Source: Pseudarthrobacter oxydans (GTDB lineage Bacteria; Actinomycetota; Actinomycetes; Actinomycetales; Micrococcaceae). From it: a stretch of DNA of 64,000 nucleotides. A program made the translations under genes and the position numbers. The notes under the pieces are model-generated. The model made no database searches, was not told the origin of the DNA, and was given only the letters and a program-made list of their open reading frames with translations. The stretch spans positions 62,001 to 126,000 of the forward strand of contig NZ_JABTYH010000001.1 of NCBI RefSeq assembly GCF_013314975.1. The letters run 5' to 3'. How positions within the stretch are numbered: the stretch's first letter is position 1; each line of letters begins with the position of its first letter. Positions 7,878 to 19,743 of this stretch are shown piece by piece.

Positions 7878-9830
7878 CTACCAGATACTGACGCGCTCCT
7901 CCGGTGGCATCCACATGCCGTCCTGTTCCGAGACCTCAAAGGCGTCGTGGAAAGCATCCAGGTTTTTCGCGATGGCGTTGGTGCGGAACTCGTTGGGGGA
8001 GTGCGGGTCCGTTGCCAGCCGGCGGATGGCTTCCTCGGGGCGGATGACCTGGCGCCAGCCCGCCGCCCAGGAGGCGAAGAAGCGCTGCTCCCCGGTCAGG
8101 CCGTCCAGGACGTCCGGTTCCTTCCCGTCCAGGCTGATGCGGTATGCCTTGTAGGCAATCGCCAGGCCCGCCAGGTCACCAATGTTCTCACCCAGGGTGA
8201 GGCGCCCGTTGACGGTATGTCCGGGGGCTGCGTAGGGCGAAAGTGCATCGTACTGGGCAACCAGTTTTGCGGTGAGCTTTTCGAACGCCTGCCGGTCCTC
8301 TTCAGTCCACCAGTTCCGCAGCGCCCCGCCGCCGTCGAACTGGGACCCCTGGTCATCAAATCCGTGGCCGATCTCATGCCCGATGACGGCGCCGATGCCG
8401 CCGTAGTTAACGGCATCATCGGCGTCGGCCGTGAAGAACGGGGGCTGCAGGATCGCTGCCGGGAACACGATCTCGTTCATCATGGGGTGGTAGTAGGCGT
8501 TGACCGTCTGCGGGGTCATCAGCCACTTGTTGCGGTCCACCGGCTTGCCCACCTCGTCGAGGTGCCGGTCGACGTCGGCGTTGTGCGCCCGTTCAACGTT
8601 GCCCAGGAGGTCGGTGGGGTCGATCTCGACCGCGGAGTAGTCAATCCACTGGTCCGGGTAGCCGATCTTCGCCCGGAAGCCCTCCAGCTTCCGGAGCGCC
8701 TCGGCCTTCGTGGCGTCGCCCATCCAGCCGACGGCCGTGATGCTCTGGCGGTACGCCTCTGTCAGGTTGGCGACGAGCGCCTGCATCCTGGCTTTGTGGG
8801 TCTCGGGGAAGTGCCGGGCCACGTAGATCTGCCCCACAGCTTCTCCCAAAGCCGCTTCGACGACGGCCACCCCGCGCTTCCAGCGGTCCTTGTTCCGGGG
8901 GGTGCCGCTGAGGGTGGTCCCGTAGAAGGCGAAGTTGGCGTCCACGAAAGCGGATGAAAGGTACGGTGCGGCTGCACCCACCACCCGCATCGCCAGCCAT
9001 TCCTGCCAGTGGGCCAGCGGCTCGGACTCGAGGAGGGCAGCGGCGCCGTCGAAGAACGGAGGAGTGCTCATCACGATCTCCTGCCGCTTGCCGGCATCGA
9101 TGCCGGCGGCTTCAAACCAGGTGGCCAGCAGCGGGAACAGCGCTGATGCCTCCTCCGCCGTTTTCAGGTTGTACGTCTTTTGAGGATCCCGAAGGGTGAC
9201 GTTGTCCCAGTGGTGGGACGCGAGCCTGCTCTCCAGGGCAACCACACGCCCGGCGGCTGACGCCGCATCGGCAACGCCCGCCAGGCCGAGCATCGTCTCC
9301 ACGTGCGCGGCGTACGCGGTGACCATCGGCGCGAACTTGTCTTCCCGGTAGTAGGACTCGTCGGGCAATCCGAGGCCGCCCTGCCCGGTATACAGCAGAA
9401 TCCGGTCCGGGTTGCCAGCATCCGGTGCTGGGTAGATGTAGAAGAGCCCACTGACATCGGCCCGGAACAGGCGGCCCGCCAGCGACACGAGGTCCGCCAC
9501 GGAAGTGGTGGCGAACACCTCTTCAAGCCGCCGGCGGATCGGTTCAAGGCCCTTCGCTTCAACAGTGGCCTCGTCCATGAAGCTGCTGTAAAGGTCCCCG
9601 ATTTTCCGTTCAATCCCGCTGGCGGCACCGCCCTTGGCCGCGGCTTCTTCAATAATGTTGCGGACTGCGATCTCGGAACCGTCCCGGAGGGCGGTGAAGG
9701 TGCCCTCGAGCGGCCGGTCATCGGGAATTTCCGTGGCCTTCAGCCATGCGCCGTTGACGTGCTGGTAAAGGTCATCCTGCGGCCGGACCGTGTGATCAAT
9801 GGTGGACGGGTCGATCCCCGAAATGGGCAC
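7878..9830 (-). CDS. M13 family (neprilysin/PepO-like) zinc metallopeptidase
   Basis: This 650-residue protein has the gluzincin zinc motif HEIGH at residues 485-489 within VIGHEIGHGFDDQG, an upstream substrate-binding NAYYHPMMNEIVFPAAILQ segment and a downstream GENIGDLAG that supplies the third zinc ligand. Length and motif order fit the M13 oligopeptidase family. There is no signal peptide, so this is probably a cytoplasmic oligopeptidase, as for many actinobacterial M13 members. GTG at 9830 has AAGGAG about 7 nt upstream. It is transcribed away from leuA. Confidence 0.95.
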   Translation of the reverse strand: MPISGIDPSTIDHTVRPQDDLYQHVNGAWLKATEIPDDRPLEGTFTALRDGSEIAVRNIIEEAAAKGGAASGIERKIGDLYSSFMDEATVEAKGLEPIRRRLEEVFATTSVADLVSLAGRLFRADVSGLFYIYPAPDAGNPDRILLYTGQGGLGLPDESYYREDKFAPMVTAYAAHVETMLGLAGVADAASAAGRVVALESRLASHHWDNVTLRDPQKTYNLKTAEEASALFPLLATWFEAAGIDAGKRQEIVMSTPPFFDGAAALLESEPLAHWQEWLAMRVVGAAAPYLSSAFVDANFAFYGTTLSGTPRNKDRWKRGVAVVEAALGEAVGQIYVARHFPETHKARMQALVANLTEAYRQSITAVGWMGDATKAEALRKLEGFRAKIGYPDQWIDYSAVEIDPTDLLGNVERAHNADVDRHLDEVGKPVDRNKWLMTPQTVNAYYHPMMNEIVFPAAILQPPFFTADADDAVNYGGIGAVIGHEIGHGFDDQGSQFDGGGALRNWWTEEDRQAFEKLTAKLVAQYDALSPYAAPGHTVNGRLTLGENIGDLAGLAIAYKAYRISLDGKEPDVLDGLTGEQRFFASWAAGWRQVIRPEEAIRRLATDPHSPNEFRTNAIAKNLDAFHDAFEVSEQDGMWMPPEERVSIW

Positions 9831-9933
9831 TGAAACTCCTTCTGATGGAGAGCGGCGGCAGGAAGAACAGCGCGCAGCGTCTGCATGGTGGACTTTACTG
9901 ACGGTAGTGCCCTTTCATCTTACGCACCCGTGT

Positions 9934-9939
9934 TACCCT
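9934..9939 (+). promoter_or_regulatory. Candidate -10 box for a leaderless leu leader transcript
   Basis: TACCCT at 9934-9939 ends 6 nt before the GTG of the leader peptide. This is the spacing expected if transcription starts at the GTG itself. No good -35 hexamer is visible, so the call rests on position and on the absence of a ribosome binding site. Confidence 0.4.
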
Positions 9940-9945
9940 CAAAAG

Positions 9946-10002
9946 GTGCGTGCAGAGCTCCTTCTTCTTAGCTGCCGCGGCGAGGCCTCAGACGCGATCT
10001 AG
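9946..10002 (+). CDS. leu operon leader peptide (attenuator peptide)
   Basis: GTG at 9946 opens an 18-codon frame ending in TAG at 10000-10002. Translated it reads M-RAELLLLSCRGEASDAI, with four consecutive Leu codons (CTC CTT CTT CTT) at 9958-9969. A run of codons for the pathway end product directly upstream of leuA is the hallmark of transcription or translation attenuation, and leu leaders of this kind are known in actinobacteria. No Shine-Dalgarno precedes the GTG, which fits a leaderless transcript. The peptide itself is presumed to have no other role; ribosome stalling at the Leu codons would alter downstream folding. Confidence 0.8.
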   Translation: MRAELLLLSCRGEASDAI

Positions 10003-10025
10003 CGCAAGGCCCACCCTCGCTGCGG
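9975..10025 (+). promoter_or_regulatory. Hairpin overlapping the leu leader stop (candidate attenuator arm)
   Basis: Bases 9975-9985 (CCGCGGCGAGG) can pair with 10015-10025 (CCTCGCTGCGG) over 11 bp with one G-U. The 5' arm begins just after the four Leu codons, so a ribosome stalled there would cover it and release the 3' arm. I could not identify the alternative partner or a U-tract, so whether control is transcriptional or translational is open. Confidence 0.5.
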
Positions 10026-10048
10026 AGTTTGTGTTGCCCGGCCACCCT

Positions 10049-11823
<1,775 letters not shown>

Positions 11824-11831
11824 GCACCGCA

Positions 11832-11867
11832 CTGCCGTGCCGCCGGACGCTTCCGGCGGCACGGCAG
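11832..11867 (+). terminator. 16-bp GC-rich hairpin after leuA
   Basis: CTGCCGTGCCGCCGGA (11832-11847) pairs perfectly with 11852-11867 around a CGCT loop, 9 bp after the leuA stop. There is no T-tract, so it may be a weak or factor-dependent terminator, or an mRNA 3'-stabilising element before recO. Confidence 0.6.
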
Positions 11868-11911
11868 CATGCGGCACGGCTGTGCCGGCAAAGAATGGGA
11901 AGATAGAAGGC

Positions 11912-12664
11912 GTGGCCCAACACTCTTTCGCCTCCCGCGCGTACCGGGACGACGCCGTGGTGCTGCGCACCCACAAGCTGGGTGAGGCGGACCGGATCAT
12001 CACCCTGCTGACCAAGCACCATGGCCAGGTCCGGGCGGTCGCCAAAGGGGTCCGCCGCACCAGCAGCCGCTTCGGCGCGCGGCTTGAGCCGTTTATGGTG
12101 GCGGACCTCCAGCTTGTGTCGGGCAAAACCCTGGACATCGTGACCCAGGCCGTGGCCAAGGGCGCTTACGGCGGCAACATTGCCGCAGACTACGGCCGTT
12201 ACACGGTGGCGGCGGCCATGACCGAGACAGCCGAGAAGCTGACCGACGTGGACGGCGAGGCCGGGACAGCACAGTACAACCTTCTGGTGGGTGCGCTGGC
12301 GTCCCTCAGCAGGGATGAACATGCCGCCGGACTGATCCTCGACTCCTATCTTTTGCGGGCACTGGCCACCGGCGGCTGGGCACCCAGCTTCACGGACTGC
12401 GCCCGGTGCGGCCTGCCGGGCCCCCACACTGCATTTTCGGCTCCCCTGGGAGGAATGGTCTGCAGCGGATGCAGGCCGCCTGGTTCCCCGGCCCCGGCGC
12501 CGGAGACTGTGGTGCTGCTGGCGGCGCTGCTGACCGGTAACTGGACTACGGCGGACGGCTCCCTTCCCGCGCACCGGAAAGAGGCCGCGGGCCTGGTGGC
12601 CGCATACCTGCAATGGCACCTCGAACGGGTGCTGAAGTCCCTTAAACATGTGGAGCGTAGCTGA
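11912..12664 (+). CDS. recO: DNA repair protein RecO
   Basis: This 250-residue protein loads RecA onto SSB-coated single strands in the RecFOR pathway. It has the N-terminal OB fold ([22 protein letters not shown], truncated here to [19 protein letters not shown]) and a C-terminal helical domain with a zinc-binding pattern CARCG...CSGC near residues 164-190. The open frame extends upstream through the leuA hairpin, but GTG at 11912 gives the conserved N-terminus and has GGGAAG about 8 nt upstream. uppS starts 2 bp after its stop, the common recO-uppS pairing. Confidence 0.94.
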   Translation: MAQHSFASRAYRDDAVVLRTHKLGEADRIITLLTKHHGQVRAVAKGVRRTSSRFGARLEPFMVADLQLVSGKTLDIVTQAVAKGAYGGNIAADYGRYTVAAAMTETAEKLTDVDGEAGTAQYNLLVGALASLSRDEHAAGLILDSYLLRALATGGWAPSFTDCARCGLPGPHTAFSAPLGGMVCSGCRPPGSPAPAPETVVLLAALLTGNWTTADGSLPAHRKEAAGLVAAYLQWHLERVLKSLKHVERS

Positions 12665-12666
12665 CA

Positions 12667-13494
12667 GTGGCCCTCGGCAAAAAGAACACCGCCTCAAGGA
12701 AGCGCACCCACCCGGTGGTCGCACCGTACCCGCACCCTTCGGGGGCCGTTGCGCCCTCCATCCCGGCTGAGTTCATTCCCCGCCATGTGGCGATCGTGAT
12801 GGATGGCAACGGCCGCTGGGCCAACCAGCGGGGCCTGCCCAGGATTGAAGGGCACAAGGCAGGGGAGCCTGCACTGCTGGACGTGATGGCAGGTGCCATC
12901 GAGCTGGGCATCGAGTACGTCAGCGTGTATGCCTTCTCCACCGAGAACTGGCGCCGGTCCCCGGAGGAAGTCCGCTTCCTGATGGGATTTAACAAGGATG
13001 TGCTGCGCCGGCAGCGGAACCAGCTCGACGAGTGGGGCGTCCGGGTCCGGTGGTCGGGCCGGCGGCCCCGCCTGTGGGGTTCGGTCATCCGCGAGCTTGA
13101 AGAGGCGGAGGAGTTCACGGCGGGCAACAGCACCTGCACGTTGACCATGTGTGTTAATTACGGCGGCCGGGCGGAGATCACGGATGCCGTCTCCGCCATC
13201 GCGGCCGAGGTGGCCGCCGGCAGGCTCAAACCCGGTGCCATCACGGAACGGACCATCCAGAAGTACCTTGACGAGCCGGACCTGCCGGACGTGGACCTGT
13301 TCCTCCGCAGCTCGGGGGAGCAGCGGCTCTCCAACTTCCTCCTGTGGCAGTCCGCCTACGCCGAGTTCGTTTTTATGGACACCCTGTGGCCCGACGTCGA
13401 CCGGCGCACGCTCTGGGCGGCAGTGGAGGAGTACGCCCAGCGGGACCGCCGCTACGGCGGGGCCGTGGACGCGGCCGCACCTGCGGGTTCTTAG
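12667..13494 (+). CDS. uppS: Isoprenyl (cis-prenyl) diphosphate synthase, UppS family
   Basis: This 275-residue cis-prenyltransferase makes the polyprenyl diphosphate carrier lipid for cell-wall synthesis. It has the signature MDGNGRWA near residue 42 with the catalytic Asp, [12 protein letters not shown] near 91 and the C-terminal [20 protein letters not shown] segment, close to the usual RTGGExRxSNFLLWQ. GTG start 2 bp after recO implies coupling. Whether it makes decaprenyl or undecaprenyl chains cannot be told from sequence. It ends convergently with a hydrolase gene; no terminator is evident between them. Confidence 0.94.
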   Translation: MALGKKNTASRKRTHPVVAPYPHPSGAVAPSIPAEFIPRHVAIVMDGNGRWANQRGLPRIEGHKAGEPALLDVMAGAIELGIEYVSVYAFSTENWRRSPEEVRFLMGFNKDVLRRQRNQLDEWGVRVRWSGRRPRLWGSVIRELEEAEEFTAGNSTCTLTMCVNYGGRAEITDAVSAIAAEVAAGRLKPGAITERTIQKYLDEPDLPDVDLFLRSSGEQRLSNFLLWQSAYAEFVFMDTLWPDVDRRTLWAAVEEYAQRDRRYGGAVDAAAPAGS

Positions 13495-13552
13495 GTTCGA
13501 GGCCGCGCAGGCAGCGTACCCAAAGACCCGCGGGCCAAGCAGGGGGCGGCAT

Positions 13553-14584
13553 TCAGGCGGAGTAGGCCCTGAGCCACGCCGCCAGGTCCCGGCAGGCCTC
13601 CTCCCGTACGCCGCGGCGGGAAAGGAAGACGTCGTGGATGGCGCCCGGATAGCGGAAGACCGCCACCCGCCGTCCCAGGCGCAGCGCGCGGTGGGCTGTT
13701 TCCTCGACGTCGATTACGGCGTCGGCCTCCATCATCTCCGCCGACCACTCGATCTGGATGCGGGTCCGGTGCGAGAGCAGGACCAGCGCAGGGGCCCGGA
13801 TGTCCAGCCGGCGCTCCACCGCGGCATGGCCGGCAAGCACCGCCTTGGCCCAGCCGGCCCTGATGGGGAATGATGCCCTGGGCCGCCACAGGGGGTCGAG
13901 GTGCCACTCGCCGTAGGCCTCGCTGCTGACGCTCTGCCAGTAGCCGGGCATCTCCGGGAGCCATAGGGGACGCCGGGGGTCGGCCCTGGACAGCGGGTCC
14001 ACCAGGTGCATCGCAATTGTGCGAATGATACTGCTGCCCTGCAGTTCCAGCCACGGCGCGTTCAGGATCAGGGTGCCCAGCGCCGTCGGGTTGCGGTCAG
14101 CCCACAGTGCGGTAATCAGCCCGCCCAGTGAATGCGCCAGGACGTGGACAGTGGGTGCAACCCCCGGGCCCAGGCGGTCCTTGAGGTCTTCCCTGATCGC
14201 CCCGAGGGCCGCGGCGAGGTCCTCGTCATAGACCGCCAGGTCATCAGTGAAACCCGGCGTCTGCCAGGGCCGGAGGCTGCGGCCGAATTTGCGCAGGTCC
14301 ACGGCGTAGAAGGGGAACCCGGCGTCGGTCAGGTATTTTGCCAGCTCCTCCTGGAAGAAGTAGTCCGCCCAGCCGTGGACGTACAACACCGCGTTAACCG
14401 CAGGCTGCTCCGCCGTCGTCGGAAATGCCGCCGGCTCCCTGGCGACGCAGCGGACAAGCGTTGCACAGACGTCGCCCTCATCGTCCGGGGCGAGGGGAAG
14501 GACACGCTGCTCGAAACGCGGCCCCAGGATGTCGGCAGTCCAGAGGGCCGCGTCCGTATCCCTGCCCACCTGTGCGCCGGTCAT
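13553..14584 (-). CDS. Alpha/beta hydrolase (serine hydrolase), tandem paralogue B
   Basis: This 343-residue alpha/beta-hydrolase has an oxyanion-side VHGWADYFF, a strand FYAVDLRKFGRSLRP and the nucleophile elbow HSLGG (AHSLGGLITALW). The C-terminal His is probably in GAIHDVFLSRRGVRE. It is a lysophospholipase or monoglyceride-lipase-like fold without signal peptide; the substrate is unknown. Its ATG overlaps the stop of the upstream paralogue by 4 nt, so the two are co-translated. The two proteins share architecture and many motifs, pointing to tandem duplication. Confidence 0.85.
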   Translation of the reverse strand: MTGAQVGRDTDAALWTADILGPRFEQRVLPLAPDDEGDVCATLVRCVAREPAAFPTTAEQPAVNAVLYVHGWADYFFQEELAKYLTDAGFPFYAVDLRKFGRSLRPWQTPGFTDDLAVYDEDLAAALGAIREDLKDRLGPGVAPTVHVLAHSLGGLITALWADRNPTALGTLILNAPWLELQGSSIIRTIAMHLVDPLSRADPRRPLWLPEMPGYWQSVSSEAYGEWHLDPLWRPRASFPIRAGWAKAVLAGHAAVERRLDIRAPALVLLSHRTRIQIEWSAEMMEADAVIDVEETAHRALRLGRRVAVFRYPGAIHDVFLSRRGVREEACRDLAAWLRAYSA

Positions 14585-15582
14585 CCGCTGCCTCCGCTGA
14601 GGGATGGGTCCGGCTCCCCGTCCCCGTAAGCCCGGAGCCAGCGCGCAAGCCGGGCGTACGCGTCGGCGCGCACGGCGGCGGGGGAGAGGAACACGTCGTG
14701 CAGGGCGCCGTCGATCCGCTCCACGGTGACGGTCCGGCCCAGGGTCAGGGCACGGGCAGCAATAATGTTGACGTCGAGGACGGCATCCGTCCGCCGCATC
14801 TCCTCAGACCAGAAGAGTCCGTTGGCGCTGCCGCTGGAGAGCAGGACGAGGATGGGGACCTCGATGTTGAGTCCCCGCGCCACCCGTGAATGCCCGGCCA
14901 GGACGGCACTGAGCCATCCCGCCCGCACGGGAAAAGCCATGGGGGGACGGTAGCGGTCATCCAGCGTCCACTCTCCGTCGGCCGAACTGCTGATGGTCCG
15001 CCAGTAAAAGCCCCGCTCCGGCAGCCTGAGCACGGCTTCGGGCCGGAACCGGGCCACAGGTCCCACCATGCCCGCCGTGGCACGCCGCACCAGTGAACTG
15101 CCGTGCATCTCCAGCCAGGGGCTGTTGAGGACCAGCCGTGCCACCCGGCCTGGATGCCGGCTTGCCCAGAGCACGGCCACCAGCCCACCCGTCGAATGCC
15201 CCATAAGGGTAAGGGACAGGTCTGCCCCGTCCTGGGCGATCAGCCGGCACGCCATGTCGATTTCGGCGTCATAATCCCCGAGGTCCGACACATAGCCGCC
15301 CGGCGACTCCGGCCGCAGGCTCCGTCCGTGGTTGTGCATGTCCAGTGCGTAGAAGTGGTACCCGGCCGATGACCAGAAGCGGGCGAGGTCTACGTTGAAG
15401 AAATAATCACTCCAGCCATGCAGGAAAAGGACCACCCTGCGGCGTCCGGGGGAGGAGGTCAACGCTGCCACGGCAGGGCGAAAGCGGACCAGTGTGGCCG
15501 TGCGCTCCACACTGTCCGGTCCCATGGCCTGAAAGGCGTGTGACTCAAAGTCCTCGCCCAGGATGTCCTGCTGCCACTCCAT
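14581..15582 (-). CDS. Alpha/beta hydrolase (serine hydrolase), tandem paralogue A
   Basis: This 333-residue serine hydrolase is the first gene of a two-gene operon. Motifs match its neighbour: LHGWSDYFF, FYALDMHNHGRSLRPE, nucleophile elbow GHSTGG (MGHSTGGLVAVLW), LNSPWLEMHGSS and a C-terminal catalytic His in GALHDVFLSP. It has no signal peptide. The family includes lysophospholipases and other esterases; the real substrate is not apparent. It diverges from pyrD across 74 bp. Confidence 0.85.
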   Translation of the reverse strand: MEWQQDILGEDFESHAFQAMGPDSVERTATLVRFRPAVAALTSSPGRRRVVLFLHGWSDYFFNVDLARFWSSAGYHFYALDMHNHGRSLRPESPGGYVSDLGDYDAEIDMACRLIAQDGADLSLTLMGHSTGGLVAVLWASRHPGRVARLVLNSPWLEMHGSSLVRRATAGMVGPVARFRPEAVLRLPERGFYWRTISSSADGEWTLDDRYRPPMAFPVRAGWLSAVLAGHSRVARGLNIEVPILVLLSSGSANGLFWSEEMRRTDAVLDVNIIAARALTLGRTVTVERIDGALHDVFLSPAAVRADAYARLARWLRAYGDGEPDPSLSGGSG

Positions 15583-15656
15583 GGGATTATGCTAATCCGC
15601 TGCCGGTTTGACCTGCCCATTTTGGTCTGGGCCCTCCAAGGCGGAAAACTAGAGTC

Positions 15657-16727
<1,071 letters not shown>

Positions 16728-16767
16728 CCCATGGACCGCGGCGCCCTGCGCGCCCTCATCCTTTAAA

Positions 16768-16804
16768 CGCGAAACCCCGGCGGATCGACCGCCGGGGTTT
16801 CGCG
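16768..16804. terminator. Bidirectional terminator between pyrD and the DUF3043 gene
   Basis: CGCGAAACCCCGGCGG (16768-16783) pairs perfectly with 16789-16804 around a 5-nt loop. The stem contains AAA/TTT, and short A/T stretches flank it. It lies between convergent genes and can serve both. Confidence 0.85.
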
Positions 16805-16824
16805 CTTATGAAGACCGTTACCGG

Positions 16825-17427
16825 TCAGGCGGGATACTGCCCGCGCTTGACCTGGGGCTTGGGAAGACGGAGTTTGCGGAACTGCAGGGACCGCATGGAG
16901 CCGTACCAGACGGTGCCGCGCTCCACCTCGCCGAACTTGGCCGTCAGCCGCTTGCGGAGCTGGCGGGACAGGATGAACACGTCCACAAAGACGGCCAGGA
17001 ACATCACCCAGAACCCGCCCAGGACGTAAATCATCATGTCGCTGGATGCCGGGACCACCAACGACACCAGGACGAAAACCAGGGCACCGAACATGAGGTA
17101 TTCACCGAGGCTGAAGCGCGCGTCGACGTAGTCACGGGCAAAGCGTTTCTGCGGGCCCTTGTCACGCAGCGGCAGGAATTTCTCGTCGCCGGTGTCCAGC
17201 GCCTGGCGCATCTTGAGGCGCTGGTCCTGGATGGCCTGGCGCTCGGCAGCCTTCGATGCCTTGCGGTCCTCAGGGACTAGCGGGCGCTTGCGGGCAGCTT
17301 CCTGTGCCTTGCGGGTGGGGGTCGGGGCCCCCTTGCCGCTCAATCCGTTGGCCCGCGCCGCCGCCTCTGCAGCTTGTTGGTCTACTGTTTGCTGCGCCGA
17401 GGGCGCTTCCTTTTTACGTCCGAACAC
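16825..17427 (-). CDS. DUF3043 membrane protein
   Basis: This 200-residue protein matches the actinobacterial DUF3043 pattern: FGRKKEAPS at the start, a long charged helical N-terminal half (Lys/Arg/Ala/Gln-rich, ending RDYVDARFSLGEY) and two transmembrane helices (about residues 112-133 and 138-160), then a basic tail with KFGEVERGTVWYGSMRSLQ. No biochemical function is known for the family. The open frame extends further upstream, but GTG at 17427 gives the family's usual start. It diverges from the M20 peptidase gene. Confidence 0.85.
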   Translation of the reverse strand: MFGRKKEAPSAQQTVDQQAAEAAARANGLSGKGAPTPTRKAQEAARKRPLVPEDRKASKAAERQAIQDQRLKMRQALDTGDEKFLPLRDKGPQKRFARDYVDARFSLGEYLMFGALVFVLVSLVVPASSDMMIYVLGGFWVMFLAVFVDVFILSRQLRKRLTAKFGEVERGTVWYGSMRSLQFRKLRLPKPQVKRGQYPA

Positions 17428-17519
17428 CTGAACAGAATACCTTGCGGCAGGCCCAGGATTTGCTGTAAGGCCCACCGCGCCCCCACAACGGAGGATGTGA
17501 CGCGGGTAATGTTTTTGGC

Positions 17520-18962
17520 ATGACTTCATCGCCCGCGGCTATGCCGCAGAATCCCAGTGCCCACCCACCCCAGGGCTTTGCCGGAAACAGCTCGACGGAG
17601 GATCTCCGTGCCGCCATCGACAGGTCCTTCGGCACTACCCTTGAAAGGCTTAAGGCGCTGGTCGCCATCCCCGGCATTGCATGGCCAAGTTTTGACCGCG
17701 GGCCCCTGGAGCGCAGTGCCGAAGCAGTAGCGGAACTGCTGCACGGCGCCGGCCTGGACAATGTGCGGATCCTTGCCTGCGACAAGCCGGACGGCACCCC
17801 GGGAGGTCCCGCCGTCGTCGCCCGCAGGCCTGCCAGGGACGGCAAGCCGACGATCCTCCTTTACGCGCACCACGACGTCCAGCCCACGGGGGATACCGGG
17901 CTGTGGGAGACCGAACCATTCACCGCCGTCGAGAAGGACGGGCGCCTGTACGGGCGGGGCGCAGCGGACGACAAAGCCGGGATCATGGCCCACATCGCCG
18001 CCTATGCGGCAGTTTCGGAGGTACTTGGCAGCTCGCTCGGTCTCGGCGTGACGTTCTTCTTTGAGGGCGAGGAAGAAGCAGGATCACCCACTTTCCGGAG
18101 ATTCCTGGAGGAAAACCGTGAGCTGCTCCGTGCCGATGTCATCGTGGTCGCCGATTCGAGCAACTGGAAAGTCGGCATTCCGGCCTTGACCACCAGCCTG
18201 CGGGGCCTGGTGGACGGGACCATCGAAGTCCAGGTCCTCGAGCACGCCGTGCACTCGGGCATGTACGGCGGGCCCGTGCTGGATGCACCCACCCTGCTGT
18301 CCCGCCTCATTGCCACGTTGCACGATGACGAAGGAAATGTCGCCATCGGGGGACTGGTGGCAAGGGACACGGCGGCCGTGGAACTTCCGGAGGAGGATTA
18401 CCGGGCTGACGCATCAGTGCTCGACGGCGTACGGCTTGCCGGGTCAGGGAGCATCGCCTCACGGCTCTGGACCAAGCCTGCCCTCTCCATCATCGGGTTC
18501 GACGCACCTTCCGTGGACGCTGCCTCGAACACCCTGTTGCCGCGCGCGCGGGCGAAGTTCAGCCTAAGACTGGCGCCGGGGCAGAATCCGGAGGAGGCGA
18601 TGGAGGCCGTGCGCTGGCATGTGGAGTCGAATGCTCCGTTCGGAGCGCGGGTCACCTTCACGCCGGGGGAGAGCGGAAACCCGTTCCTGACCGACACCTC
18701 CTCGCCGGCGGCCTCGCTGGCGATGTGGGCACTGGGAGAGGCCTGGGGCGTACCCGCGGTGGAAACCGGCATAGGCGGTTCCATTCCCTTCATCGCCGAC
18801 CTGACGGAGCTGTACCCGGACGTGCAGATCCTCGTGACCGGGGTTGAGGATCCGGACTCCCGGGCTCACAGCGCCAATGAGTCGCTGCACCTTGGCGACT
18901 TCCGCAAAGCCATCCTGGCGGAGGCGCTGCTCCTCGCCCGGATCAACGAACACGGGCTGTAG
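17520..18962 (+). CDS. M20 family metallopeptidase (dipeptidase-like)
   Basis: This 480-residue di-zinc hydrolase has the M20 ligands in order: AHHDVQPTGD, GRGAADDKAGIM and EGEEEAGSP, with a dimerisation domain between about residues 215 and 340. Such enzymes cleave dipeptides or N-acyl amino acids in the cytoplasm; the substrate here is unassigned. A TAATGT hexamer at 17507-17512 lies 7 nt before the ATG and no ribosome binding site is seen, so the mRNA may be leaderless. Confidence 0.93.
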   Translation: MTSSPAAMPQNPSAHPPQGFAGNSSTEDLRAAIDRSFGTTLERLKALVAIPGIAWPSFDRGPLERSAEAVAELLHGAGLDNVRILACDKPDGTPGGPAVVARRPARDGKPTILLYAHHDVQPTGDTGLWETEPFTAVEKDGRLYGRGAADDKAGIMAHIAAYAAVSEVLGSSLGLGVTFFFEGEEEAGSPTFRRFLEENRELLRADVIVVADSSNWKVGIPALTTSLRGLVDGTIEVQVLEHAVHSGMYGGPVLDAPTLLSRLIATLHDDEGNVAIGGLVARDTAAVELPEEDYRADASVLDGVRLAGSGSIASRLWTKPALSIIGFDAPSVDAASNTLLPRARAKFSLRLAPGQNPEEAMEAVRWHVESNAPFGARVTFTPGESGNPFLTDTSSPAASLAMWALGEAWGVPAVETGIGGSIPFIADLTELYPDVQILVTGVEDPDSRAHSANESLHLGDFRKAILAEALLLARINEHGL

Positions 18963-19167
18963 GGTCTTCCCGCGGGGCGGCTGCCGGTACCTCTCCGGGG
19001 CCGGATCAGGGGCTTTCCCCGGGAACAAGAGGGGCCCAACCATGGTTACGTCAGGAGTTAGAGCTACACGTCCGCCCCGCGTAGCATGTAGCTATAGCCC
19101 ATACCGAAACCGTAGGGGCAGGCACCGCCAGCGCGGCGCCGCCAGACCGTCCTAAGAAGGTAGGCCA

Positions 19168-19557
19168 ATGAGCACCGCAACAAATGAGAACAGCACCGGA
19201 ACCACCAGCACGGCCAGCGATGAACTGCCCGTCCACGAGGTCAAACTGACCGACGTCGCCGCAGGCAAGGTACGCAGCCTTCTCGAGCAGGAAGGCCGTA
19301 CGGACCTGCGCCTCCGGGTTGCTGTGCAGCCCGGCGGCTGCTCCGGGCTGATCTACCAGCTGTACTTCGATGAGCGGCTCCTGGACGGAGACGCCGTCCG
19401 GGACTACGACGGCGTCGAGGTTGTTGTGGACAAAATGAGCGTTCCCTACCTCAGTGGTGCGTCCATCGACTTCGAGGACACCATCTCCAAGCAGGGGTTC
19501 ACCATCGACAACCCCAACGCCGGCGGCTCCTGCGCCTGTGGGGATTCGTTCCACTAA
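19168..19557 (+). CDS. erpA: Iron-sulfur cluster insertion protein ErpA (HesB/IscA family)
   Basis: This 129-residue A-type carrier has the three conserved cysteines in PGGCSG (near residue 56) and the C-terminal GSCACGDSFH, which hold the Fe-S cluster for transfer to apo-proteins. An N-terminal Ser/Thr-rich extension of about 25 residues precedes the domain. A good AAGGTAGG lies just upstream of the ATG. It sits before the cytochrome oxidase genes, in keeping with a role in respiratory cofactor supply, though the link is only positional. Confidence 0.94.
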   Translation: MSTATNENSTGTTSTASDELPVHEVKLTDVAAGKVRSLLEQEGRTDLRLRVAVQPGGCSGLIYQLYFDERLLDGDAVRDYDGVEVVVDKMSVPYLSGASIDFEDTISKQGFTIDNPNAGGSCACGDSFH

Positions 19558-19743
19558 GCCGGTTATTTCGCCCGATGCCGGCGCCGGGCCACCTGCCGAA
19601 AATATCGGTACGGGGGCACGGCGCCGACATGTGGGCGAAACGCCCGGCGGAGCGGTAAGCTCTACACCGAGTAGTAAAACTTTTAGTGTGCCCGGGGCGG
19701 CCGAGTCTTCCCGGACAGCAGCAACAAGTAGGAAGGGCCGTCT

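Noticed and set aside
7584..8957. 457-residue plus-strand open frame opposite the M13 peptidase
   Set aside because: Antisense to a gene with intact catalytic motifs; translation lacks structure.
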